64,000 nucleotides of DNA from an uncultured Oscillospiraceae bacterium (GTDB lineage Bacteria; Bacillota; Clostridia; Oscillospirales; Ruminococcaceae): assembly GCA_900542145.1 (NCBI GenBank), contig UQMF01000013.1, positions 1 to 64,000 on the forward strand. The letters run 5' to 3'. Position numbers and translations under genes: made by a program. The notes beneath the pieces are model-generated. The model was not told where the DNA came from and ran no database searches. It worked only from the letters and a program-made list of their open reading frames with translations. The stretch's first letter is position 1; each line of letters starts with the position of its first letter. Shown here one piece after another: positions 54,977 to 63,384 of this stretch.

Positions 54977-56152
54977 TCAGAGTTCCAGCCTCTGGACCGT
55001 ATTGTAACACAGCAGGTACGCGCTGCCACCGATTATCGTAACATCAGAATATACATCGTCCAGCTCGTAATTCCCCGTGACATTGAGCTGCTGATCGTAT
55101 TTCGTCAGCTCGCTGTCCGTCAGGACGTAAAGGCTGTCCCCGGAGGAAACTACTCTCGTCACATCTCCGAGGGATTCCGCTGCGGCGGCTTCAAGTCCGT
55201 CGCCGTAAACAGTCAGCACATTGCTGCCGCCACTGTCCTTCAGCAGCAGCGCCCGGGTATTTCCGCCGGGTATCTGCGCGACGCTGCTGATAAATGTAGT
55301 CTGCGCCGAAATCTCGCCGGAGTTATTGTCCAGAAGTTCTGCGCCGCCGGCGGTGACAACGAATATACCATCGCGTGCATATTCCAGCGAGAATACCATG
55401 TGCTCCCCGGCATAGGTCTGCCATACGCTTCCCTCGGCGTTGTCCAGGTCGAACCGCATGACGTAGTATTGCAGATCACCGTTCTGTGAACCGCATACAG
55501 CCGCGTAAATGCTGTTGTCGTCGTCCGAGAATTCCACCCGGTCGATAAGGTAAGCCGGCGACGCCCAGCGGAATATCTGCTTGCCCTCGCCGTTGAATAT
55601 ATACAGACAGTTTGAATATTTCGTGGATTTAGTCACCACGGCGCAGCGCTCGTCATTGCTGATCTCAGCGAAGTCTATCGTGTCGTCAACAGAGGCGCTG
55701 AACACCTCGCCGGTTCGCGAATACAGCTGAAATTCCCTGCCCTTGCGGTCGTATATGAGAGCGCGCCGGGAATTCGTACAAAGCTCCGGGTTCTGCATTC
55801 CGTGCTGCACGTTCGCTATCATCGCACCATCGGAATTGTATGTGTAGAAATAAGTATCCGTCAGCAGGCAGAAGTTATCCCCAAGCCCATCCAGGACGTA
55901 ATCCGTGCTGCCCGGGAGGTCCACCGGGAATCCGCCCTTGCCGACGTCGAGCGCGGCGTCCTTGAGCGGAGCGATTATCCTGCTCCAGTTTATCACCACG
56001 AGTATCATCACAAGAATGATGAGCGTGAGTATTCCCAGATTGAGCCAGAGTTTGCGTGCCGCACGCTTCTTCCTGAACTTGTTTATATTATTCCTTTCGC
56101 TGACAGCTCCGGAGGCACCCTGCCTTCCTTTTGCAGCGTTGTTTTTCGCCAT
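54977..56152 (-). CDS. DUF5711-like membrane-anchored beta-propeller protein
   Basis: A 391-aa protein with a basic N-terminus, one membrane helix (LWLNLGILTLIILVMILVVI in part, residues about 35-56) and a large outer domain with WD/YVTN-like blade repeats (YNSDGAMIANV, LYSRTGEVFSAS, FDLDNAEGSVW, VYGDGLEAAA, KYDQQLNVTGNY). This shape matches the DUF5711 family of Clostridia; function unknown. It is 16 bp upstream of the cvpA gene. Confidence 0.82.
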   Translation of the reverse strand: MAKNNAAKGRQGASGAVSERNNINKFRKKRAARKLWLNLGILTLIILVMILVVINWSRIIAPLKDAALDVGKGGFPVDLPGSTDYVLDGLGDNFCLLTDTYFYTYNSDGAMIANVQHGMQNPELCTNSRRALIYDRKGREFQLYSRTGEVFSASVDDTIDFAEISNDERCAVVTKSTKYSNCLYIFNGEGKQIFRWASPAYLIDRVEFSDDDNSIYAAVCGSQNGDLQYYVMRFDLDNAEGSVWQTYAGEHMVFSLEYARDGIFVVTAGGAELLDNNSGEISAQTTFISSVAQIPGGNTRALLLKDSGGSNVLTVYGDGLEAAAAESLGDVTRVVSSGDSLYVLTDSELTKYDQQLNVTGNYELDDVYSDVTIIGGSAYLLCYNTVQRLEL

Positions 56153-56225
56153 CTGAATCCCCCGCTTTCTGCCGTTTCAGCAGCATTCATTCCCCAGGAT
56201 ATTATACATCATCAATTAGTTTTCG

Positions 56226-56969
56226 TCAATAGTCCACGCGGTTCAGATACAGCCCCTCGGGAGGGAGCGTTTTCCCTGCCAGGCTTCGGTCGCCGGTTTC
56301 GAGCGCGCGCCGCACGTCGTCCAGCATGAGCTTCCCCTCATTGATATATATGAGCGTGCCGGCGCATATCCTCACCATATTGTACAGGAATCCGCTGCCG
56401 CTTATGCGCAGTTCGACGTTCGTGCCGTTCCTCTCCGCCCGGAAGCTGTATATTTCACGCACCGTGGATTTCATGCGCGCCTTTCCCTCGGCACGGCAGA
56501 AGGCGGCGAAATCATGTTCGCCCACCAGCAGCTGCGCCGCTTCGTTCATCTTGCCGATATCCAGCTCATAGGGGTAGTGATACGCCAGCTTCTGCTGGAA
56601 CACGTCCCTCTGGGGAGTGTTCGCGATGAGGTAGACATACTCCTTGCCACGGGTGCAGTATCTCGCGTGGAAATCCTCGGGAGCCTCCTCGCAGGAAAGC
56701 ACCGCGATATCCGGCGGAAGCAGCGTGTTCATTCCCTTGAGGAATCCCTCGCATGGGATACGGCTGTCTATGTGCACGTTGAAGCAGAACTGCCGCGCGT
56801 GCACTCCGGTATCCGTCCGGGAGCATCCGTAGATCACCGGCGCCGGTATCTTGAGCAGCTTCCCGATGGAATTCTCGACGATCTCCTGCACGGTGACGGC
56901 GTTGTCCTGCCGCTGGAATCCGTGGTATTCCGCGCCGTTGTAGGCGATAAAGACCTTTAAATTACGCAA
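56226..56969 (-). CDS. truA: tRNA pseudouridine(38-40) synthase TruA
   Basis: A 247-aa enzyme that isomerises uridines 38-40 in the anticodon arm. The catalytic Asp is in CSRTDTGVHARQF (about residue 50). The start is TTG (56969) behind GAGGTGAG. It follows ecfT by 12 bp; the ecfA-ecfT-truA order is conserved in Firmicutes, usually after rpl/rps genes. Confidence 0.96.
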   Translation of the reverse strand: MRNLKVFIAYNGAEYHGFQRQDNAVTVQEIVENSIGKLLKIPAPVIYGCSRTDTGVHARQFCFNVHIDSRIPCEGFLKGMNTLLPPDIAVLSCEEAPEDFHARYCTRGKEYVYLIANTPQRDVFQQKLAYHYPYELDIGKMNEAAQLLVGEHDFAAFCRAEGKARMKSTVREIYSFRAERNGTNVELRISGSGFLYNMVRICAGTLIYINEGKLMLDDVRRALETGDRSLAGKTLPPEGLYLNRVDY

Positions 56970-56981
56970 AATCTCACCTCG

Positions 56982-57794
56982 TCACGGAAGCACAGGGAAG
57001 CAGTTTATCACGATTACCCCGGCGAAAAGTGCCAGCATGATTGCTATGGCGACGTAATCCCTCGGAGCGGTGTGCATTACTTTAAGGCGTGTGCGTCCCT
57101 CGCCGCCGTGGTAGCAGCGGCACTCCATCGCGGTGGCAAGCTCGTTCGCGCGCTTGAATGCGGACACGAACAGCGGTATCAGCACCGGGATCAGGGATTT
57201 CGCCTTCTTGATAAGACCGCCGGTGTCCATCTCGGCGCCGCGGGCTTTCTGCGCGGACATGATCTTGTCGGTTTCCTCCACCAGGGTAGGAATGAACCGC
57301 AGCGCGATAGTCATCATCATGGAAAGCTCGTGCACCGGCACATGGATCTTCTTCAGCGGCGAAAGCAGCCGCTCGATGGCGTCGGTCAGCATTATCGGCG
57401 ACGTAGTGTAGGTCAGCAGCGACATGCCGATGATGAGCGTCAGAACTCTTATCAGCATGAACAGCGCCGTATCCACGCCCTCGGGGTAAATGCTGATGAA
57501 CTGCCACTGGAACAGCGGAGTTTCACCCTTGATGAAAAACAGGTTGAGCACGCCGGTGAATATCATCAGCGGAAGTATCGGCTTCACGCTTTTGAGTATC
57601 ATGATGAGCTTTATCCTGGCGAGCATATAGCATATCACCATGAAAAGCAGCCCCAGCAGCAGACCGGTGTAGCTCTGCGCCGTAAAAAGTATAACAAGGT
57701 ACAGTATATCCAGCACGAGCTTTACGCGGCTGTCCAGCCTGTGTATGACCGAGTTGCCGGGAAAATACTGCCCGATCGTAATATCCTTTATCAT
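56982..57794 (-). CDS. ecfT: Energy-coupling factor transporter, transmembrane subunit EcfT
   Basis: A 270-aa membrane coupling protein of group II ECF transporters. Five or so membrane helices occur in residues 30-130 and at the C-terminus. The two coupling-helix motifs that contact the ATPases are visible as ARGAEMDTGG near residue 185 and CRCYHGGEGRT near 232. The exact substrate is set by separate S components, none of which is in the window; this ECF module would be shared by several vitamin or metal uptake S components. It starts 19 bp after the ecfA stop. Confidence 0.94.
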   Translation of the reverse strand: MIKDITIGQYFPGNSVIHRLDSRVKLVLDILYLVILFTAQSYTGLLLGLLFMVICYMLARIKLIMILKSVKPILPLMIFTGVLNLFFIKGETPLFQWQFISIYPEGVDTALFMLIRVLTLIIGMSLLTYTTSPIMLTDAIERLLSPLKKIHVPVHELSMMMTIALRFIPTLVEETDKIMSAQKARGAEMDTGGLIKKAKSLIPVLIPLFVSAFKRANELATAMECRCYHGGEGRTRLKVMHTAPRDYVAIAIMLALFAGVIVINCFPVLP

Positions 57795-57813
57795 CTTTTG
57801 TTCTAGTCCTTAC

Positions 57814-59565
57814 TTATCGAATGAGCGGAAGCAGACGCTCCGCCGCTCTCTCTGTGGTGTAGATGTCATTCCCGATATCTGTCCCGAGGGACTTCAGGAT
57901 ATGGCTCATTCGCGTCACCTGAGGAACGTCAAGACCTATCTTCGCAAGTTCCTCCGTCCGGGCGAAAACCCTGTCCACCGTGTCGTAGCAGAACAGCCGG
58001 CTCTTGTTCATGACCAGCACCTTTCCGGCGTACTTCACGATGTCCTCCATTGAGTGGGAAACCAGCAGTATCGTCTTGCCGTATTTCTCGTGGTACTGCT
58101 TTATCTGTCCCAGTATCTTGTCCCTGCCCTTGGGGTCAAGACCTGCCGCAGGCTCGTCCAGGATAAGCACCTCCGGGTCCATCGCCAGCACTCCTGCCAG
58201 TGCCACCCTGCGCTGCTGTCCTCCGGAAAGCTCGAACGGTGATTTGTTCAGCAGCTTCACGATGTCCATGCTCTCTGCGGCACTGACCACGCGCTGCTTT
58301 ATCTCCTCCTCGGTGAGTCCCATGTTCTTCGGACCGTAGGCTATATCCTTGGCAACAGTTTCCTCGAACAGCTGGTGCTCGGAATACTGGAACACCAGCC
58401 CCACCTTGAAGCGTATGTCCCGTATATTCACACCCTTGCCCCAGATATCCGCGCAGTCCACCAGAACATGCCCGGAAGTTGGCTTCACAAGCCCGTTGAA
58501 GTGCTGGATCAGCGTGGATTTGCCGCTGCCGGTGTGCCCGATGATCCCCACGAACTCACCCTCGCGTATCTCCAGGTCAACGCTGTCCACTGCGGTCTTC
58601 TCAAACGGAGTGCCCACGCTGTATTTGTACGTCACCTTGTCTGCGGTGAGCACCACTGGGCGGTTGTCCTCCACGGGTTCCTCCGGCTTCGGCGGAATGA
58701 CCGCGCTCCTGCCCCCGGTCAGCCGGAAGAGCGCCTCGGCACACTCCTGCTCGTGGATTATTTCCGGGGAAATATCAATGCCCTTTTCTATGAGCATGTC
58801 GCATAATTCCGTCACCTGTGGGACGTCAAGTCCCACGGCGCGCAGCTCCTTCACCCGGGAGAATATTTTCTTAGGAACATTGTCCATAATGATTTTCCCA
58901 CCGTCCATTACGACAACGCGGTCCGCCTGGGCAGCCTCGTCCATATAGTGGGTTATGAGAACCACAGTTATGCCCTTTTCCTTGTTCAGCGCGTGGATAG
59001 TTTTCATTACTTCTCGGCGTCCCTTTGGGTCAAGCATTGCGGTAGGCTCGTCCATGACTATGCACTTCGGCTGCATGGCGATGACTCCGGCGATGGCAAC
59101 GCGCTGCTTCTGTCCGCCAGACAGCTGGTGCGGCGCATGATCGCGGTACTCATACATATCCACCTGCTTCAGGGCTTCGTCCACCCTCCGGCGTATTTCC
59201 GGCTGGGGGACTCCCATGTTCTCCGGGGCGAACGCCACGTCCTCCTCGACGATTGTCGCGACAAGTTGGTTGTCCGGATTCTGGAACACCATTCCGACAG
59301 TCTGCCGGATATCGAACAGCCGCTCCTCGTCGGAGGTGTCGATACCTGCCACCGTCACCTTTCCGGCGGTGGGGGTGAGTATTGCATTGAAATGCTTTGC
59401 CAGCGTGGATTTTCCGCAGCCGTTATGTCCCAGTATCGCCAGGAACTGTCCCTCCGGAACGGAAAGGCTTATGTCCTTCAGCACCGGGCTGCGGCTTATT
59501 TCCTTGCCGTCCTCGTCGCGGCTGATATAGTCAAAGGATACGTTTTCGACTTCTATAATATTCAA
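57814..59565 (-). CDS. Fused ECF transporter ATPase (EcfA1-EcfA2 in one chain)
   Basis: A 583-aa protein with two complete ABC ATPase domains joined head to tail. The first (residues about 1-280) has Walker A GHNGCGKSTL, QLSGGQKQRVAIAG and VMDEPTAMLDP; the second (about 305-583) has GHTGSGKSTL, ELSGGQQRRVALAG and ILDEPAAGLDP. Each keeps the ECF-type C-terminal tail (VPQVTELCDML, VPQVTRMSHIL). Normally these are two genes, ecfA1 and ecfA2. The start is TTG (59565), with AGGTGA before it. It pairs with ecfT. Confidence 0.92.
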   Translation of the reverse strand: MNIIEVENVSFDYISRDEDGKEISRSPVLKDISLSVPEGQFLAILGHNGCGKSTLAKHFNAILTPTAGKVTVAGIDTSDEERLFDIRQTVGMVFQNPDNQLVATIVEEDVAFAPENMGVPQPEIRRRVDEALKQVDMYEYRDHAPHQLSGGQKQRVAIAGVIAMQPKCIVMDEPTAMLDPKGRREVMKTIHALNKEKGITVVLITHYMDEAAQADRVVVMDGGKIIMDNVPKKIFSRVKELRAVGLDVPQVTELCDMLIEKGIDISPEIIHEQECAEALFRLTGGRSAVIPPKPEEPVEDNRPVVLTADKVTYKYSVGTPFEKTAVDSVDLEIREGEFVGIIGHTGSGKSTLIQHFNGLVKPTSGHVLVDCADIWGKGVNIRDIRFKVGLVFQYSEHQLFEETVAKDIAYGPKNMGLTEEEIKQRVVSAAESMDIVKLLNKSPFELSGGQQRRVALAGVLAMDPEVLILDEPAAGLDPKGRDKILGQIKQYHEKYGKTILLVSHSMEDIVKYAGKVLVMNKSRLFCYDTVDRVFARTEELAKIGLDVPQVTRMSHILKSLGTDIGNDIYTTERAAERLLPLIR

Positions 59566-59584
59566 GTAAATTCACCTGTTATTC

Positions 59585-60448
59585 TCAAAAATGAACTATC
59601 GCCGTGCTTCCTGCCGGGAGCGCCATTCCGGTCTGCTTTACCGGAAGCCCTATCTCCTGGGAATCCACGGTGATATTGAACCGCTTGCCTACCGTCATTT
59701 GCAGCAGGTAACTCATTACGCTTGCGGAAAGCCCGGTGGTGTAGCTGTTCAGCAGAACGAACAGCGGCTTGTCGGAAAGCAGCTGCGTGCAGCTTTCCAT
59801 AAGGTCGTAAATACAGTCCTCAAGCTTCCACATCTCGCCGTTCGTGCCCCTGCCGTAGCTCGGGGGGTCTAGTATTATGCCGTCATAGTGGTTTCCGCGG
59901 CGTATCTCACGGCTTATGAACTTCTGCGCGTCGTCAACAATCCATCGTATCGGCTTGTCCGACAGCCCGGAAAGCTTCGCATTGGTGCGCGCCCAGTCCA
60001 CCATGCCCTTTACTGCGTCCACATGGCAGACGGAGGCTCCAGCCGCCGCGCAGGCGAGGGTGGCTCCTCCGGTGTAGGCGAACAGGTTCAGCACGTTTAT
60101 CGGGCGCCCGGCGCCGCGTATTGCGTCCATGCAATAGTCCCAGTTGACAGCCTGCTCCGGGAACAAGCCGGTGTGCTTGAATCCGGTGGGCTTTACCATG
60201 AAGGTCAGCTCCCCGTACTTTATCTGCCAGCTCTCCGGGAGCTTCCGGCGGTAGTCCCACGAGCCGCCGCCCGATGATGAGCGGTTGTACTTCGCATGGG
60301 CGCTGCGCCACTCCGGAGCCTCTCCGGCACACTTCCAGATTATCTGAGGGTCGGGGCGTATAAGCGTGACGTCGCCCCAGCGCTCCAGCCGCTCCCCGTC
60401 AGATGTGTCGATAAGGCAGTAGTCCTGCCACTTGTCTGATAATCTCAT
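59585..60448 (-). CDS. Class I SAM-dependent methyltransferase (RlmI-related, no PUA domain)
   Basis: A 287-aa methyltransferase with the PF10672-type core: LNLFAYTGGATLACAAAG near residue 120, IILDPPSYGRGTNGE near 190 and KQTGMALPAG at the end. The PUA domain that RlmI has at its N-terminus is missing. The ATG at 60448 follows AGAGGA. Related to the longer RlmI-like protein at 16.3 kb but clearly a separate gene. Probably an rRNA methyltransferase, target unknown. Confidence 0.88.
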   Translation of the reverse strand: MRLSDKWQDYCLIDTSDGERLERWGDVTLIRPDPQIIWKCAGEAPEWRSAHAKYNRSSSGGGSWDYRRKLPESWQIKYGELTFMVKPTGFKHTGLFPEQAVNWDYCMDAIRGAGRPINVLNLFAYTGGATLACAAAGASVCHVDAVKGMVDWARTNAKLSGLSDKPIRWIVDDAQKFISREIRRGNHYDGIILDPPSYGRGTNGEMWKLEDCIYDLMESCTQLLSDKPLFVLLNSYTTGLSASVMSYLLQMTVGKRFNITVDSQEIGLPVKQTGMALPAGSTAIVHF

Positions 60449-60493
60449 TCTTTTGTCCTCTGTTCTTATTCCCACTCAATCGTTGCCGGTGGA

Positions 60494-60853
60494 TTACAGC
60501 TTCTCCCACTCAATGCACCCTGGCAGCTTCAGATCCTTCATGAATTCCGCCGCGATGACGAGTATCTTCTCCTGCGGAACTATCTGACCACGGTTCAGCT
60601 GATACATCTCGCCGTCTATGTTCACATCGATAGTGCCGTGCTTTTTTCGGTCCCCGACGGATACATACGCCGTGCCGCCCTCGCTCTCGAAATAATTGAT
60701 GGAAGCACCGTCCTCGCAGCAGAGTATCGCAATGCAGGGGTAGGAATCCGTGCCCTCGCCGAGCCATATCTCTCCGCAGGCGGCATTCAGGGCAGCACCG
60801 AGCTGCTCCATGTCCTCCGCCGGGAAATTCCCGTTATTTGCACAAACCAGCAT
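60494..60853 (-). CDS. Imm1-like small protein
   Basis: A 119-aa protein. The C-terminal half (TAYVSVGDRKKHGTIDVNI, then MYQLNRGQIVPQEKILVIAAEFM, then PGCIEWEKL) matches the loose pattern of Imm1-type immunity proteins for polymorphic toxins, ending in the characteristic acidic/W stretch. It is 11 bp downstream of glmM on the same strand. No toxin gene is nearby. The GC content is similar to its neighbours, so it may be an old resident or not immunity at all. Confidence 0.5.
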   Translation of the reverse strand: MLVCANNGNFPAEDMEQLGAALNAACGEIWLGEGTDSYPCIAILCCEDGASINYFESEGGTAYVSVGDRKKHGTIDVNIDGEMYQLNRGQIVPQEKILVIAAEFMKDLKLPGCIEWEKL

Positions 60854-60864
60854 GATTTCCTCCG

Positions 60865-62226
60865 TTATGTCAGGTTCTTTCTTACCTCTTCTGCGATACC
60901 GTCCGCAAGTCGCTTTACCATTTCCATGTCCTTGCCCTCGACCATAACGCGGACGAGCGGCTCCGTGCCGCTCTCGCGGACAAGCACTCTGCCGTTGGAG
61001 CCGAGCTCCTTCTCAGCTGCGGAAATGCAGTCCATTATTGCCGGGACAGTATTCCACCTGCCCTTGCCGCTCTCGGTGATCTTCACGTTCACCAGCAGCT
61101 GCGGATAGTCCGTGATATCCGCGCACAGCTGCGCCAGGGATTTCCCGGTTTCCTGCATTACCTTTATGAGCATAGCCGCGGTGAGCTGCCCGTCGCCGGT
61201 TGTCGCGTGGTCCAGCAGGATTATGTGCCCGGACTGCTCTCCGCCTATATTATAGCCATTTTTGCGCATTTCCTCCAGGACGTATCTGTCGCCGACCTTC
61301 GCGCATACGGTCTTTATGCCGTTGTCCTTCATGAAATCGTGGAATCCCAGGTTGCTCATTACGGTGACCACCGCCGCGTTGCCCTTGAGAAGTCCCTTCT
61401 CTTTCATGCGCTTGGCAAGGACTGCGATAATCCTGTCGCCGTCGATAACATTGCCGTTTTCGTCCACCGCAAGACATCTGTCCGCGTCGCCGTCAAAGGC
61501 GAATCCTGCGGACATACCGCCGTTCTTGACATACTCGCACAGCTGGCCGATATGTGTGGAACCACAGTTGTCGTTGATGTTCGTGCCGTCCGGCTCGTCT
61601 GCGATGAATTCACAGCCGTCCCCGAGGTAGGCGAACAGCTTGCGCGCCGTAGCCGCGGAGCTTCCGTTGGCGCAGTCGAAGCAGAACCGCCTGCTGTCGC
61701 CTGCGTAGTGCCCTGCGCCGGCACAGTCCCGGATATGCTGTATGTAGTCCGTGCAGGCGCTGGCAAGTCTGGTTATCCTGCCTACTTCCGTTCCGCTGCA
61801 CAGCGGTATCTCCGCGGTCTTATCAAGAATAAGCGCCTCGATCTCCTCCTCAACGCTGTCCGGGAGCTTGAATCCCTCGGAGGAGAACAGCTTGATCCCG
61901 TTGTATTCCACGGTGTTATGCGAAGCCGAGATCATAACTCCGGCGTCCGCGTGGTATTCCCTCACAAGGTGAGCGACCGCCGGAGTAGGCACAACGCCCA
62001 GCTGGAGCGCATTCGCGCCTACCGAAGCGATACCTGCGGACAGCGCCGCCTCCAGTATCTTGGAGGAAATACGCGTATCCATGCCAACCAGAATGTTCGG
62101 GTGCGCCTTTCCGCTCTCCTTTGTAAGTACATAAGCCGCCGCCCTGCCTATCTCCATCGCCCTCTCGCAGGTAAGCTCAGTAACTGCAACGCCGCGTGCA
62201 CCGTCAGTTCCAAATAATCTGCCCAT
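60865..62226 (-). CDS. glmM: Phosphoglucosamine mutase
   Basis: A 453-aa enzyme converting glucosamine-6-phosphate to glucosamine-1-phosphate for UDP-GlcNAc and peptidoglycan. The phosphoserine loop ISASHNTVEYNGIK near residue 100 has the catalytic Ser; the metal loop DGDADRCLAVDENG is near 240; the sugar loop GEQSGHIIL is near 325, and the phosphate motif RESGTEPLVRVM is near 425. GGTAGGA precedes the ATG at 62226; the annotated earlier ATG is less likely. The next gene in the row is the Imm1-like one. Confidence 0.97.
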   Translation of the reverse strand: MGRLFGTDGARGVAVTELTCERAMEIGRAAAYVLTKESGKAHPNILVGMDTRISSKILEAALSAGIASVGANALQLGVVPTPAVAHLVREYHADAGVMISASHNTVEYNGIKLFSSEGFKLPDSVEEEIEALILDKTAEIPLCSGTEVGRITRLASACTDYIQHIRDCAGAGHYAGDSRRFCFDCANGSSAATARKLFAYLGDGCEFIADEPDGTNINDNCGSTHIGQLCEYVKNGGMSAGFAFDGDADRCLAVDENGNVIDGDRIIAVLAKRMKEKGLLKGNAAVVTVMSNLGFHDFMKDNGIKTVCAKVGDRYVLEEMRKNGYNIGGEQSGHIILLDHATTGDGQLTAAMLIKVMQETGKSLAQLCADITDYPQLLVNVKITESGKGRWNTVPAIMDCISAAEKELGSNGRVLVRESGTEPLVRVMVEGKDMEMVKRLADGIAEEVRKNLT

Positions 62227-62249
62227 AAATCCTACCCCCATATTTAATT

Positions 62250-62306
62250 CCGAATTCGCAATACGGAATCCGGAATTATTGTACCGCCTCCGGCGGTTTA
62301 TTTTTT
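62250..62306. other. Paired hairpins upstream of glmM
   Basis: ATTCCG/CGGAAT around an AATTCGCAATA loop (62250-62272), then ACCGCC/GGCGGT with a TTTATTTTTT tract on the plus strand (62283-62306). The T-run points the wrong way for the leftward genes, so this may separate ruvB from glmM or block antisense transcription. Confidence 0.5.
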
Positions 62307-62325
62307 ATGAATTGTCACGAATTAA

Positions 62326-63384
62326 TTATTCAATGTTATCCAGCGTCTGCTGTCCGTCCTTGAGTATCCCCAGGTGCTTGTAAGCAAGCGCCGTCGCGGT
62401 ACGTCCACGGGGAGTCCTCGCAATGAATCCGAGCTGCATGAGGAACGGCTCGCAGACCTCCTCCAGCGTTACGGATTCCTCCCCCAGCGCGGAAGCAAGC
62501 GTTTCCAGTCCCACCGGACCGCCGTTGTATCCCCTGATTATCATTTCAAGGAATCTGCGGTCAAGGCGGTCAAGTCCCAGGCGGTCAATATCCTCGCGCG
62601 CCAGGGCAATGTCCGCTATCTCCCGGGTAATCTTTCCGTCGCCGAGCACCTCCGCGTAATCCCGGACGCGCTTCAGCAGGCGGTTCGCGATTCTCGGCGT
62701 GCCCCGGGAGCGCTTCGCGATCTCCATAGCGCCGTCCTTTGTGCAGGGTATCGCCAGGATTATCGCCGAGCGCTGCACTATGCTGCAAAGCTCCTCCGGA
62801 GTATACAGCTCCAGCCGCTGAATAACGCCGAATCTGTCGCGCAGGGGCGCAGAAAGCTGACCGGAACGCGTCGTCGCGCCGATCAGCGTGAACTTCGGCA
62901 GGTCGATACGAATGGAGCGCGCGGACGGACCGTTGCCCATAATGATATCCAGGACGTAGTCCTCCATCGCCGGGTAGAGTACCTCCTCCACCTGTCGCGA
63001 AAGACGGTGTATCTCGTCTATGAACAGCACGTCGTTCGGCTGGAGATTCGTCAGCAGCGCCGCCAGATCCCCCGCCTTTTCAATCGCCGGTCCGGATGTC
63101 ACGCGGATATTCACGCCCATCTCATTCGCGATTATGCACGAAAGAGTGGTCTTACCAAGTCCTGGAGGACCGTAGAGGAGCACATGGTCAAGACACTCGC
63201 CGCGCTTCTTCGCAGCCTCTATGTACACCTTCATGTTCTCCTTGACTTTTTCCTGCCCGATGTACTCGGACAGCACCTTCGGGCGCAGGGAATACTCGAT
63301 ATCGGTATCTGCCTCATTATATTCCGGCTCGACTATTCTGTTACTGCGTTCGGGATTGCCCCCGAGTTCAGACATTTCCAGCAT
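62326..63384 (-). CDS. ruvB: Holliday junction branch migration ATPase RuvB
   Basis: A 352-aa hexameric motor that drives RuvA-bound Holliday junction migration. N-terminal LRPKVLSEYIGQEKV, Walker A GPPGLGKTTLS (about 59), Walker B LFIDEIHRLSR, the sensor ATTRSGQLSAPLRDRFG and the C-terminal winged helix with TPRGRTATALAYKHL are all present. The start at 63384 has AAAAGGAAG before it; an earlier in-frame ATG at 63444 lies inside the upstream TPR gene. No ruvA or ruvC is in the window; they usually lie directly upstream. Confidence 0.97.
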   Translation of the reverse strand: MLEMSELGGNPERSNRIVEPEYNEADTDIEYSLRPKVLSEYIGQEKVKENMKVYIEAAKKRGECLDHVLLYGPPGLGKTTLSCIIANEMGVNIRVTSGPAIEKAGDLAALLTNLQPNDVLFIDEIHRLSRQVEEVLYPAMEDYVLDIIMGNGPSARSIRIDLPKFTLIGATTRSGQLSAPLRDRFGVIQRLELYTPEELCSIVQRSAIILAIPCTKDGAMEIAKRSRGTPRIANRLLKRVRDYAEVLGDGKITREIADIALAREDIDRLGLDRLDRRFLEMIIRGYNGGPVGLETLASALGEESVTLEEVCEPFLMQLGFIARTPRGRTATALAYKHLGILKDGQQTLDNIE

